From the NCBI RefSeq assembly GCF_000717175.1, contig NZ_JNYD01000008.1, positions 205,120-269,119 of the forward strand: a stretch of 64,000 bases of DNA, written 5' to 3'. Origin of the DNA: Pseudonocardia autotrophica (lineage in GTDB: Bacteria; Actinomycetota; Actinomycetes; Mycobacteriales; Pseudonocardiaceae). Made by a program: the position numbers and the translations under genes. The notes beneath the pieces are model-generated. The model ran no database searches and had not been told where the DNA came from. It saw nothing but the letters and a program-made list of their open reading frames with translations. Below are positions 1-8,491 of this stretch, piece by piece. Positions within the stretch are counted from its first letter, which is position 1; the number at the start of each line of letters is the position of its first letter.

Positions 1-221
1 CCGTACTCGTAGGCGACGAGGGGCGGCCGCGCGCCCCGCGAGCGGAAGCCGGTGCTGATCCAGTACTCGGGCAGAAGGAGCACGCCCGCGGCCACGACGG
101 CCACATCCTCGGTCATGCGCGCGATGACTCGGAGAGAGGTCGGGAGCACCCGGCTTCCCACGAGCGCGGCCGCCAGGCCGACGAGAACCACGAGCAATAG
201 CCCCTGGAGGAAGGCGATCAT
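1..221 (-). CDS. Small membrane protein, cut by the left window edge
   Basis: Only the first 73 residues are in the window; the 3' end lies beyond base 1. The start is ATG at 221-219, overlapping the stop of the upstream gene by four bases (ATGA), so translation is probably coupled to it. The N-terminus is a hydrophobic helix (residues about 3-22, rich in L, V, A and G), and a second hydrophobic stretch follows at about 37-52. It looks like an integral membrane protein. It is the last visible member of the SEFIR/ATPase/band-7 operon, so it may give that system a membrane anchor or pore. No family recognised. Confidence 0.6.
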   Translation of the reverse strand, partial: MIAFLQGLLLVVLVGLAAALVGSRVLPTSLRVIARMTEDVAVVAAGVLLLPEYWISTGFRSRGARPPLVAYEY

Positions 222-1291
222 TGTTTCCCGTCGGCCGGGCGCGACTGGTCGGGTATCGGTATGGGTGGATGCTCCGGCGGCCTGATGAAGCGTTCGACGG
301 AATCCTTCAACAGCTGCAGTGCCACTCTGGCCTGCTCGTCGATCTCCCACCTCTCGATCACGCCCGATTCCAGGAGCCTGCTGACGAACTCGGTCGCGTG
401 CCGCCAGTTCTCGTGGCGCTCCTCCCGGAGGATCTCGACCACCTTCGCGACGTCATCGGGGTTGTGGGCGACCTGCAAGGCAACCTGTGCCAGCTCGCCC
501 TCCGCGAGGAGCACGCGGTAGCGATCCACCCGCGCGCCGAGCACGTCGTCGCTGTTCCGTTCCTGGAGGACACGGAGCCGGTGGGTCCGGTCCTCGAGCT
601 CGATCCGGTGGCCGATCTCGTCGATGCTGGTCCGCTGACGGACGGAGGTCGCATTCATCGTCAGCCGCAGATAGACGGACGTCCGCAACCCGTAGACGCT
701 CCCGACGTCGTGCCGTCGCGCCTCGTCGAGCGCCGCGATCTCGGCCTCGGCGACCGCCTCCGCAGGAAAGCGGCGCGTGACGGTCCCGAGGACCTCCTCC
801 AGCGGAGCGGTCAGGACCTCCCGGATGTCGCGGACGGCATCCTGCACGACGAGCATCGGGTCCGTCACCCGCCATCGCACGCTCGCCTTCGCGTGGAACG
901 CATACGTGTCCCCCTTGGACGGCAGGTCGAACTCGATCGTCGTGTGCCGGAGGCCGGTGTCGACCTCGTAGACCGTCCCGGCGCCGGCCCAGAACAGCTC
1001 GCCCGCGGTCGGTCGGGCATGGGGCTCGAACAACCGCGAGCGGCCCTTCGCGTCAATGATCACCAAGGCCACCCGAGCGCTCGGGTGTGGCCGGGACCGG
1101 AGTGCGGAGAACCGGGTCTGGTGCCGCTCGCGCAGGACGGGGTCCGCGCCCTGCAGCGCAGACGGCGAATTCGATCCGCCCGCCACGGCGTCCGATCGGT
1201 GCGGCCGAGACGTTCCCTCCACCGCGTCCCGGTCCGATCGATTCTCACGGGGCTTCTGGTCATCCGGCGTCTTCCCGTCGGGCTGGGTCAT
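218..1291 (-). CDS. Band-7/SPFH-like protein of a SEFIR-linked operon
   Basis: A 357-residue protein. I chose ATG at 1291 over an upstream GTG because it overlaps the stop of the ATPase gene by four bases, like the other joints in this operon. Residues 1 to about 65 are polar and probably disordered. A beta-rich core follows with the layout of band-7/SPFH proteins: GTVYEVDTGL, then AFHAKASVRWRVTDP, then a helical part running from DAVRDIREVLTAPLEEVLG through AVAEAEIAALDEARRHDVG. The rest is helical with acidic and basic runs. SPFH proteins usually form membrane-associated rings or scaffolds. No N-terminal membrane helix is visible here, but the next gene supplies one. Family assignment is by pattern only; function in the operon is inferred. 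Confidence 0.5.
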   Translation of the reverse strand: MTQPDGKTPDDQKPRENRSDRDAVEGTSRPHRSDAVAGGSNSPSALQGADPVLRERHQTRFSALRSRPHPSARVALVIIDAKGRSRLFEPHARPTAGELFWAGAGTVYEVDTGLRHTTIEFDLPSKGDTYAFHAKASVRWRVTDPMLVVQDAVRDIREVLTAPLEEVLGTVTRRFPAEAVAEAEIAALDEARRHDVGSVYGLRTSVYLRLTMNATSVRQRTSIDEIGHRIELEDRTHRLRVLQERNSDDVLGARVDRYRVLLAEGELAQVALQVAHNPDDVAKVVEILREERHENWRHATEFVSRLLESGVIERWEIDEQARVALQLLKDSVERFIRPPEHPPIPIPDQSRPADGKQ

Positions 1292-3633
1292 GCCGAGGCG
1301 CCCTCTCGTGACGCCGTGGCCGCGATCGCTGCGGTGATGCGCTCCGCAGAGCGGGGGGACAGGGGGTCCGCCCACCGACGCCGACGGCTGTCCACGGCAT
1401 GGAGCAGCCGCCGTCGATCGCGCTCCCCGTCGACCAGATGCGGCACCAGTCCCAGGAAGGCGTCGAGTGTGGCGGGATCATCCTCGGCGATCTGCCACCA
1501 CGAGCCGATGGAGTTCATGAGGACCGATCCCGCGAAGCGTTCGGACAGGACCGAGCGGAGGATGTCACCGACGGGCTCCCACAACCTCCCGTCCTCGTTC
1601 GGCAGGCCGAGAAGGATCGGCCACCGCCGGCGATCGGCCTGTGTCCGCGGCTGGTCGCCGAACACCTCCGTGTCGCTGCCGATCGACGACATCCGCAGTC
1701 CGGCCATGAGCACGACGCACTGCTGACCGAGTTCACGCACGCTCGGACGCTCGTGGCTCAGCCAATCGCGCACCTTCCGGAGCACCGCATGGCGGTCGTC
1801 TGCGTTGGCGAAGAGCCGTGCTGCGCTGAGCGCGCTCACGAGGCGCAGGTCCCAGACTTGCGCGGCATGCCGGCCGGGCACGTCGTCGGGCGCGATCAAC
1901 TCCCATGGTGTGCCTATCACCCGGAGCTCCTCGAAGGATCTGTCGATCGAGCGCTTGCCGATCCCGTAGCCGAGGCAGCGCGCCGCTGTCCAGCGCAGGG
2001 CCAGCTCGTCCGAGCGGCGCCACCGCCGCAACTGCGCCTCGACGACCTCGCGCGTCCGCTCGTCGAGAGCAGCGTGATCGAGCGCCAGGGCGGCGAAGGT
2101 CCGCCGTCCGATCCACGTCTCGTCGTCCGCGTCGTCATCGTCTGGTGTGTCGCGGTCCGGATCATGTGCCCTCGCGGGCGGGCGCACCTCGGCGGCTCGG
2201 GCGATGAGAGCCGGGAACGTGTGGGTGAAGTCCGCAGCAGCCAGCAGGCCCGCTGCCTGGGCCGCCCGGTTGCGCACGAGGGCCTGCGGGTGGGCGGACA
2301 GCCGCCACAGCCACTCCACGACCGGTTCGCGAAGGGGAAGGTGCCGCTGCCACACGTACGTCAGCAGAACCGCAGGCGTCCGTCGGTCCCGGTACCGGAC
2401 GACCTGCGACGGCACCGGCACACCGTCCATCGTGACGTCACCTTCCGCGGTCTCGGCGTCGAGTGCTGCCAGGACCGTGTCGTCGGTCTCGGACACCACG
2501 GGGCGGCCGAGCGTGGGTGCGTTCCCGCCGGCGTGGACCAGCAGGTCTGCGAGGTCGGCCGCTGCGGTGCTCATGATGTGCAGCGGGAGGTCGTCGAATA
2601 CAGCGAGAGCCATCCGGAGCGCAGCGGTCCTGAGCCTGCGTTCCGTGACGTCGCGACGCACCGATTCGCCGAGGTCGGCGAAATACTCGGCGATCCGCCG
2701 GGACAGGAACCCGGCCGCGGCGGTGCGCAGTTCCTCGAGCGTCAGCCGCTCCTTCATGTGATCGACCAGCAGAAGTGCGAGCCCCGCGATCTCGGCCGGG
2801 CGAGGCGTGGGGCCCAGAGCCTCCCGGACCTCTGGTGCCTCTGCACACCTCAGGAGTTCGTCCACAGTCATGATGTCGTCCGGACGGCGATGAAGCTCGA
2901 GGAGGCCCTGCAGGAGCGCCTCGTAGGGCGGCGGGGCGCACTCCAGGAGGTAGTCGCCGAGTGCGTGGAGGACGGCCGGAGTCGGGGGCGCCACCAGGAC
3001 GAAGTACCCTCGGCGGCGCTGCAGGAGGGCGGCGAGGCGGTCGGCCTGGGCCTCGGTGGGTGGAAGGCGTCGCTCCGTGATCTCGGCCAGGGTGCCGGTG
3101 CCTTCGGCGATCGTCTGCTCGTCGACGTCGCCGAGGTCGGTTCCCGGCCCCAACCGGAAGACCTTGCCCTCGCTCACCGTGTCGAGCAGGTGGAGCCCGG
3201 TGGTCGCGCGGCCGCTACCGGGATGCCCGACGAGGACGAGTAGCCGCCGCGCATCGAGGGCGGTGAGCATCTCGTCGTACCCCGGCACGGCCACGTACTG
3301 CTCCCGGAGCAGCTCCAGCCGTTCCTCCCGGACCTGACCGGCCTCGGCCGCACGCTGCCGCGGGCCACCGACGTAGATGCGGTCGCCCACGTGGACCCGC
3401 TGATCACGACCGCCGGTGATCATGGCGGTGGCAATGGGACGGAGGGCTTTCCGACCGCGGAGGAGCTGAGCCTGGTCGGCGTCGTCCTGCAACGCCTTCC
3501 GGTCCGTGCCCGTGGCCGGCGCAGAGCCGTCCCCGATGCCGCTCGACGAGGCTCCTGGGTTTCCCCCGGCAGGACCGGGAGCGGGCGCTGACGGCGCAGC
3601 AGGGGCCTGCTCCGAGTCATCGGGCGTGCTCAT
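1288..3633 (-). CDS. STAND-like ATPase with degenerate P-loop and helical-repeat C-terminus
   Basis: A 781-residue protein starting at ATG 3633 with a four-base overlap on the SEFIR gene. Residues 1-60 are Pro/Ala/Gly-rich. A short beta motif (QRVHVGDRIYVGG) precedes the nucleotide-binding domain. The P-loop near residue 135 reads GHPGSGRATT: the usual Walker A Lys is Arg and the next Ser/Thr is Ala, so ATP hydrolysis may be weak or lost. The C-terminal half is alpha-helical with HEAT-like units (for example HPQALVRNRAAQAAGLLAA). This is the architecture of a sensor NTPase: NTPase plus superhelical ligand-binding repeats. With SEFIR upstream and SPFH downstream it is the probable sensor or scaffold of a conflict system. 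STAND membership is inferred; the overall layout is seen. Confidence 0.55.
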   Translation of the reverse strand: MSTPDDSEQAPAAPSAPAPGPAGGNPGASSSGIGDGSAPATGTDRKALQDDADQAQLLRGRKALRPIATAMITGGRDQRVHVGDRIYVGGPRQRAAEAGQVREERLELLREQYVAVPGYDEMLTALDARRLLVLVGHPGSGRATTGLHLLDTVSEGKVFRLGPGTDLGDVDEQTIAEGTGTLAEITERRLPPTEAQADRLAALLQRRRGYFVLVAPPTPAVLHALGDYLLECAPPPYEALLQGLLELHRRPDDIMTVDELLRCAEAPEVREALGPTPRPAEIAGLALLLVDHMKERLTLEELRTAAAGFLSRRIAEYFADLGESVRRDVTERRLRTAALRMALAVFDDLPLHIMSTAAADLADLLVHAGGNAPTLGRPVVSETDDTVLAALDAETAEGDVTMDGVPVPSQVVRYRDRRTPAVLLTYVWQRHLPLREPVVEWLWRLSAHPQALVRNRAAQAAGLLAAADFTHTFPALIARAAEVRPPARAHDPDRDTPDDDDADDETWIGRRTFAALALDHAALDERTREVVEAQLRRWRRSDELALRWTAARCLGYGIGKRSIDRSFEELRVIGTPWELIAPDDVPGRHAAQVWDLRLVSALSAARLFANADDRHAVLRKVRDWLSHERPSVRELGQQCVVLMAGLRMSSIGSDTEVFGDQPRTQADRRRWPILLGLPNEDGRLWEPVGDILRSVLSERFAGSVLMNSIGSWWQIAEDDPATLDAFLGLVPHLVDGERDRRRLLHAVDSRRRRWADPLSPRSAERITAAIAATASREGASA

Positions 3634-4826
3634 CGTTCTCCCGGACCATAAATGTGACCGATGTGGACGGAGCCGTGATCGCGCTGGATCACCACGGGGC
3701 CACTGTTGTGCTGCACGGACCAATCCGGGCTGGGTTCGCCGTTCCCCCGGGGGCGTTCCGAACGTCCGGCCGGTAACGGTGGACAGACCGAACGGCCCGC
3801 GACGGCGATCCAGCACGTGCGGCCGTCGGCAGCGTCTGCGGCGACCTCGCGGAATGACCGGAGGGGCGGGAAGAAGCCCGAGGAGGCTACGGCTCGTTCG
3901 TGGAAGGCGTGCGAGATCGCCACGACCGTCGAGGCACCGTGCACGCGGTGCATCAGTGCGGTCGCGCGACAACCTGCAAGCCGCTCGGCGAGCCGGCTCG
4001 GAGTGGCTCCGCCAGTGTGGTCGACGTCCGCTCCGACGCTGCACCTCGCCTTCTCGTGCCGCGTGAACGAATGCAGGTCGTCCAGAAGCAGCCCGGCAGC
4101 GGACACGTCGTCGGCCCGAAGGGTCACCTCCCGCTCGTACACCTCGCAGCTACCCTCGAGGAGGCTCTCCGTCACCACCTCGGCATCCGCCGGCGCCTTC
4201 GTGGTGAGGACCTCCGCGGCCCTTCGCCGTGTCCAAGGGGAGCCTCCCGACACGGTGATGTGGAGGACGATCCGTGGCGTCGGGTCGTCGGGGGCGAGCC
4301 GAGGGACCGGGCGGAGCTCAGGAGACACGATGGCCGGCTGACCGGTGAGGAAGCGTAGGAGCCGCGTCACGCCCTCCACCGTGAAGCTCTCCACGCGGTA
4401 CTCCGTCACCACACCTGGCTGGAGCGTGTAAGGGACGTCCGCAGTACTCGTGCCGGGGAGGAGCACCGTCAAGAACTTCCGCCGGGCGCCTGCCTGGTCC
4501 CGGTAGAGCTCGGACCGGATGAAGCGGGCCTCCCACTGCACCCCGAGCCCCGGGCCGGCCTCGTCCTCCTCTCCGACGTCGGACTCGAACCGGCGACGGT
4601 AGGCGGGCGACGCGATCAGCAGGACGTGATCAGCGGTGCGGACCTGCTCCCGGGTCCATGTGGACCAGTCCTGCGGTTCCTCGTCGGCCACTCGATCGAA
4701 CACGGCGTCGACACCGTTGTGCCGCAGCAGCTCCCACAGCCGTCTGACGTCCGCCTCGTGCTCGGGCACACCATGCGCGTACGAGATGAAGACGCGCACG
4801 GACCGATCGCCTCGATCGTCCACCAC
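3630..4826 (-). CDS. SEFIR-domain effector protein
   Basis: A 398-residue protein. Start chosen at GTG 4826-4824, with GGGAG a few bases upstream; longer in-frame starts lack such a site. Residues about 11-125 form a SEFIR domain (TIR relative): VFISYAHGVPEH, then RRLWELLRHNGVDAVFD, then TADHVLLIASPAY. SEFIR domains mediate homotypic assembly in bacterial conflict systems and are thought to act on nucleotides, as TIR domains do. The middle region is unassigned. The extreme C-terminus has a beta motif (PVVIQRDHGSVHIGHIYG) resembling one in the ATPase encoded next, perhaps a shared docking or assembly element. It is first in an operon of four overlapping genes. SEFIR call confident; enzymatic activity unproven. 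Confidence 0.75.
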   Translation of the reverse strand: MVDDRGDRSVRVFISYAHGVPEHEADVRRLWELLRHNGVDAVFDRVADEEPQDWSTWTREQVRTADHVLLIASPAYRRRFESDVGEEDEAGPGLGVQWEARFIRSELYRDQAGARRKFLTVLLPGTSTADVPYTLQPGVVTEYRVESFTVEGVTRLLRFLTGQPAIVSPELRPVPRLAPDDPTPRIVLHITVSGGSPWTRRRAAEVLTTKAPADAEVVTESLLEGSCEVYEREVTLRADDVSAAGLLLDDLHSFTRHEKARCSVGADVDHTGGATPSRLAERLAGCRATALMHRVHGASTVVAISHAFHERAVASSGFFPPLRSFREVAADAADGRTCWIAVAGRSVCPPLPAGRSERPRGNGEPSPDWSVQHNSGPVVIQRDHGSVHIGHIYGPGER

Positions 4827-5124
4827 ACTGCTCCCGACCTCGCCACGGCCGATCAAGGCCGCGGCGAACCCCCCTGCCGCCTCCCACGCCGACGGGCCCC
4901 CGCTCGTCGAACTGCACCGTCGCATCCCTCGTGAGGGCACGGAGCGAGATCGTGGTGTCACAGATCGTGGCAAGTGGAGGGCGCCACGCAAAGGGCCAAC
5001 AGGTTGACCCGAACATGTGCGAAGTGCGTACCGACGGCGGTACCGCTCGCATACCCTCCTGAAGCGCGAGGTCACCGGTCAGCACTCGTCGGTAGGGTTC
5101 GGGCCTACGAGGAGCGGGGGACGC
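4827..5124. other. Gap between two divergent conflict operons
   Basis: About 300 bases between the SEFIR operon (minus) and the SLOG operon (plus), so it should hold both promoters. I see no gene. It carries one half-site TGCGTA at 5025-5030, related to the TACGCA half-sites found in other intergenic regions here, followed by a GGTACC-centred repeat. The plus gene has GGAGCGGGGG before its ATG. Confidence 0.4.
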
Positions 5125-5874
5125 ATGGACGAACGGGGTGTTGGTCCGGCGCCCTCTCGACCGGCCGCGGACGACGGCCCCCGGATTGTCGAGATGTCCG
5201 GCGAGGATCTCCGCGATGTGCTCGGCGGAGTGGGACTGTCCCGTGTGCGGCCGGTTCTCGTACTCGTCGGCGGCGCGGACGGGATGGACGGGCTCGTCCT
5301 CGACCGCACGGGAAGTCTCTTCGGCAGAGTGCTCGTCCCGCTCCTCGACGAGCACGGGATCGCGGTGGTCGACGGCGGCACCGACGCCGGGGTGATGCGC
5401 GCCATCGGGCGGGCCCGGTCGACGGCCGGCGGGCGCTTCCCGCTGGTCGGGGTGGCTGCGCACGGCACGGTGGCGCCGGTCGGTGCCGGGACGGCCGATA
5501 CCGCGGTTCCCGAGCCGCACCACACGCATCTCCTGCTGGTTCCGGGCGACACCTGGGGCGACGAGGCGCCATGGCTCGCGATGGTGGCCGACCTCGTGGC
5601 CGGTGATCTCCCGACAGCGACGCTGCTCGTCAACGGCGGGGAGATCGCCTACGCGGACGTGGAGCGCAGCCTCGAGCGGGAGCGCCCCGTGCTCGTCCTG
5701 ACCGGCACCGGACGCACCGCCGACGCCATCGCCGACGCCATCGCGGGCGGCCCCGCCGATCCACGCGCAGCCCGGATCGCGAGCCGCCGGGACCTCGTCC
5801 GGTCCGTACCGATCCAGGCGCCCGGCGAACTCCGGTCCGTGCTCGGGGAGATGCTCGGAGTCACATCCGGCTAG
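5125..5874 (+). CDS. TRPM-type SLOG (LSDAT) nucleotide-sensor protein
   Basis: A 249-residue protein. ATG 5125 is preceded by GGAGCGGGGG, which decides against the longer open frame from 5017. It shows the Rossmann-like pattern of the prokaryotic LSDAT branch of SLOG domains, related to the cytosolic region of TRPM channels: VLVLVGGADGMDG (about 40-55), GIAVVDGGTDAGVM (about 75-90), FPLVGVAAHGTVAPVG, then EPHHTHLLLVPGDTWGDEAPW and TLLVNGGEIAYADVE. SLOG domains are predicted to bind or cleave nucleotide-derived messengers such as ADP-ribose or NAD derivatives. Two SLATT-like membrane proteins follow directly, which is the classic SLOG-SLATT effector pairing. No catalytic assignment is attempted. 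Confidence 0.75.
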   Translation: MDERGVGPAPSRPAADDGPRIVEMSGEDLRDVLGGVGLSRVRPVLVLVGGADGMDGLVLDRTGSLFGRVLVPLLDEHGIAVVDGGTDAGVMRAIGRARSTAGGRFPLVGVAAHGTVAPVGAGTADTAVPEPHHTHLLLVPGDTWGDEAPWLAMVADLVAGDLPTATLLVNGGEIAYADVERSLERERPVLVLTGTGRTADAIADAIAGGPADPRAARIASRRDLVRSVPIQAPGELRSVLGEMLGVTSG

Positions 5875-5915
5875 CCGGCGACGAGTCACTCCCCGACACG
5901 ACGAGGAGATGATCG

Positions 5916-6422
5916 ATGAGACGCCCGGCGCTGCTCGCCCGGTTCCCGAGCCTGCGGCCTGTACGAGCACGGAACAGATCGGTGCTGGCCCCTGCGGTCG
6001 CCGCGGAGTATCCGCAGCTTGCGGCGGACATCGAGCTCGCTGACGAGATCGTCGGGCCGGAGTTCGGCGCGGCCGATCACGCCGCGCTGAGGCAGCAGAA
6101 CCGGTACCGGCGCCAGCAGGTCGTGATCATTCTCGGGACCGCGGTGCTCACCGGGCTGGGCGGGTTGCAGGCCGTGTTCCCGGAAGAGCGGTGGCCGGGG
6201 ATCATGCTCGCCGTCCTCGGACTCCTGCTGGCCTTCGCAGGCCGTGCCGCAGGCGAGCTCCGCGCGCTCGACACCTTTCTCGACGAGCGGATCAAGGCGG
6301 AGCGGCTGAAGTCCGCCTACTTCCGCTATCTGTCGCGCACAGGGCGGTACGCCGACGAGGACCGGACGACCCGGCTGCGACGGGCGGTCGTCGCGATCAA
6401 GCGGGGAGAGGAGCCGGTATGA
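5916..6422 (+). CDS. SLATT-like two-TM effector, first copy
   Basis: A 168-residue protein; ATG 5916 has GAGGAG upstream. It has a soluble N-terminus of about 70 residues, then two close membrane helices (VVIILGTAVLTGLGGLQAVF at about 72-91 and IMLAVLGLLLAFAGRAAGE at about 98-116), then a basic helical C-terminus. This matches SLATT domains (SMODS/SLOG-associating two-TM effectors), which are thought to form pores when a partner detects a nucleotide signal. It lies 41 bases after the SLOG gene and overlaps the second SLATT-like gene by four bases. Family call rests on topology and context. Confidence 0.6.
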   Translation: MRRPALLARFPSLRPVRARNRSVLAPAVAAEYPQLAADIELADEIVGPEFGAADHAALRQQNRYRRQQVVIILGTAVLTGLGGLQAVFPEERWPGIMLAVLGLLLAFAGRAAGELRALDTFLDERIKAERLKSAYFRYLSRTGRYADEDRTTRLRRAVVAIKRGEEPV

Positions 6423-6916
6423 GCGACCGGGACGGGCAGTTCCGCGCGTTGTACCGGCGGATGCGCATCGAGGACCAGCGGAGGTGGTACGCGTCGCGGG
6501 CGAGGGAGTACCAGACGGCCCACGACCAGGTCGTCCTCGTCCGCAATGTTCTGCTCATGGCCGCGGCCGTGGCCGGTGTCGTCTCGCAGGCGGTGCACGG
6601 GACCGCCCGCGCGGCCTGGGCGATCGGGGCCGCCGTCCTCGGGGCTCTCGCCGGGGCGGTCACGGCGTACGAGTCGTTGATCGGCTTCCCGCAGCTCGCG
6701 AAGCTGTACTCCGACGCCGAGCGGAATCTCGAGGAAGCCGGCATCGACTGGGACTTGCCGGGCGCCGACCTCGCGCGCGAGATCGAACGCGTCGAGTGGG
6801 TCTTCCGGAGCGAGCGGGGGCAGTGGGGGCAACTCGTGGTCAAGGCCGCGTCGGCGACGGACCCGGCCGGGGAGGAGGGCAACGCGGAGGCCGACCGCGT
6901 CGAGGAGCCGCGGTAG
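6419..6916 (+). CDS. SLATT-like two-TM effector, second copy
   Basis: A 165-residue protein starting at ATG 6419, overlapping the previous stop (ATGA). An N-terminal helix rich in Arg, Tyr and Trp (MRIEDQRRWYASRAREYQ) leads to two membrane helices (VRNVLLMAAAVAGVVSQAV at about 41-59 and WAIGAAVLGALAGAVTAYES at about 68-87). A helical tail follows (LYSDAERNLEEAGIDWD, EWVFRSERGQWGQLV). The RRWYxxRAxxY pattern before a 2TM unit fits SLATT/DUF4231-like proteins. With the first copy it may build a hetero-oligomeric channel gated by the SLOG protein. The longer upstream open frame in the same phase has no separate support. Confidence 0.6.
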   Translation: MSDRDGQFRALYRRMRIEDQRRWYASRAREYQTAHDQVVLVRNVLLMAAAVAGVVSQAVHGTARAAWAIGAAVLGALAGAVTAYESLIGFPQLAKLYSDAERNLEEAGIDWDLPGADLAREIERVEWVFRSERGQWGQLVVKAASATDPAGEEGNAEADRVEEPR

Positions 6917-7005
6917 CGCCGAGTAGCCGGACAAGTACGCCTACGTATCCCCCTTTGCGTGATCATCGGTCTGGCGCTGCCGCCGAAGCAGCCCGACGAG
7001 GCGTC

Positions 7006-7491
7006 TCACGCACTCGTGTACTCGACGCCGACCGACTGGGCCCCGCCCTCCGAGTACATCTGCAACTGCCACTTCGTGTCACCGAGGACGTCGACGGCCA
7101 GCTCCTCCCACTCCCCGGGCTCGCCCAGCGGCGTCCAGGCACCGCATTGCATCGGCCCGCCCCTCGACGGCTGCAGGCAGGCCCGGGCGACAACGGGATA
7201 CGTCGCCGTCGTCAGCCGGAGAGTGACGTCGCTGCACACCCGGGCGGTGTAGTTCGGCCCGGTCACGACGTACGCGTTCTCGCTGCCTCCGGCGGGCAGC
7301 TCCAGACCCCGCGGGACGGCGGAGTCGTGGCACGGATTCTTCGACGCCGCGATCACCGCCGCACGAGCGAGGCTCGGAACGCCCGCCGAGAGGTCGAGGG
7401 TGGTGGCCGGCACGGCGAGGAGCCCGAGCGCAGCGAGAAGCAGTACACCGACAGCCAGGCGTCCGCGCGAGCGGGAAGAGGGCGTGGTCAT
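7006..7491 (-). CDS. Secreted hypothetical protein
   Basis: A 161-residue protein with GAGGAAAG a few bases before its ATG. Residues 1 to about 30 form a signal peptide: a basic start, a hydrophobic core (LAVGVLLLAALGLLAVPA), then small residues. The mature part is beta-rich with four Cys (CHDS, VCSD, ACLQ, MQCG), suggesting two disulphides. No family recognised. It is convergent with the SLATT gene and lies downstream of a secreted metallopeptidase on the same strand, 63 bases away, so the two may be co-transcribed. Confidence 0.65.
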   Translation of the reverse strand: MTTPSSRSRGRLAVGVLLLAALGLLAVPATTLDLSAGVPSLARAAVIAASKNPCHDSAVPRGLELPAGGSENAYVVTGPNYTARVCSDVTLRLTTATYPVVARACLQPSRGGPMQCGAWTPLGEPGEWEELAVDVLGDTKWQLQMYSEGGAQSVGVEYTSA

Positions 7492-7554
7492 GATCTTTCC
7501 TCATGTGGTGCGACGGGCCGGCCGACCCGCCGGCCTGTCGTCGGTGGAGGAGCG

Positions 7555-8292
7555 TCAGAAAGTGGTGGCGAGGTCCGAGCCCGGGACGTAGCGGTCACAG
7601 GCCGTCAGCCCCCGCGCGGCTCCGAGCGCGACGGCGGACGTGCGCTCGGTCAGCGAGCCGTGCGTGCGGTCGGGACCGTTCTCGGAGCTGTCGGGCAGGA
7701 TCCGCGCGATGTCCGCGACGTCGCGGAGGCGGAACGTGCCGTCGTGGGCCAGTTCGCCGAGGAAGGACCCGCCGATGCAGTCGGCCTGGTTCTCCAGCTC
7801 CAGGTCGGTCGCCTCGGGACCTCCACCGGCGAACTGCAGGTGGTGACCCCACTCGTGGGCGACGACGAGCATCGCGGCGGCGTCGCCGTAGCTGCCGTAG
7901 AAGGTCCACAGGGCTTCCTCGCCGAGGTAGACCGTCTGGTCCGCGGAGCAGTAGAAGGCGGCGTTCTCGTCGGCCTCCGGGTCCCCGTACCCGTCGACGC
8001 AGGAGCTCGTGGCCGACGTACCCCGCTCGAGGATGCGGTACAGCGGGAGCGGCACGTCCGGCCGCATCTGCTGCGCGTAGCGGTTCACCTGGCGGACGGC
8101 CTCCGCCCCGAAGGCCGACATCTCGTCGGGGCCGTAGCAGTCGTCGAGCTCGGGGCAGGCGGACCGGACCGGCTGGACGGTGGCGGCACCGATCGGCGGG
8201 GTCGGCTCGGCTGCCGTCGCGGCGCCGGCGGTGGCGAGGAAGGCCCCGACGACGGTGGCGGCGACGGCGGCGAAACGGGCGGTGCGGTTCAT
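7555..8292 (-). CDS. Secreted neutral zinc metallopeptidase
   Basis: A 245-residue protein. I start at ATG 8292 rather than the longer frame because a proper signal peptide begins there (residues 1-28, ending ATAAEPTPP). The zinc site HEWGHH lies near residue 147 (HExxH plus a further His). Downstream, ELENQADCIGG gives the conserved ExxADC segment of putative neutral zinc metallopeptidases (YpfJ type), which supplies the third ligand. The substrate is unknown. Four or more Cys suggest an exported, disulphide-bonded enzyme. It lies upstream of the 161-residue secreted protein on the same strand. Confidence 0.8.
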   Translation of the reverse strand: MNRTARFAAVAATVVGAFLATAGAATAAEPTPPIGAATVQPVRSACPELDDCYGPDEMSAFGAEAVRQVNRYAQQMRPDVPLPLYRILERGTSATSSCVDGYGDPEADENAAFYCSADQTVYLGEEALWTFYGSYGDAAAMLVVAHEWGHHLQFAGGGPEATDLELENQADCIGGSFLGELAHDGTFRLRDVADIARILPDSSENGPDRTHGSLTERTSAVALGAARGLTACDRYVPGSDLATTF

Positions 8293-8491
8293 CTCGGGCT
8301 CCTCGGCTCGGGTCGTGCTGACGAGGAGAAGCCTGTCGATCAGCGGCTGCCGGTGGCGGTTCATCCCTGAACCACGAGCGGCGACCGCTGGGCGGGACGG
8401 TCGGGGACACACCCGCTACGACCTGCGAGGAGTTGCCGTGGACCGGAAGCCGGCCGAGAACCGTGGCGACCGTGCGTCGCCACGCGGGGGA

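Noticed and set aside
221..1726. Long plus-strand open frame opposite the SPFH and ATPase genes
   Set aside because: GC-rich antisense frame: Arg/Pro/Ser-heavy, no motif, no ribosome site, and the minus-strand genes have clear domains.
4990..5020. Second SOS-like box (CGAACATGTGCGAA)
   Set aside because: The right arm is GCGAA, not GTTCG; LexA boxes need both arms, so this is a chance half-match.
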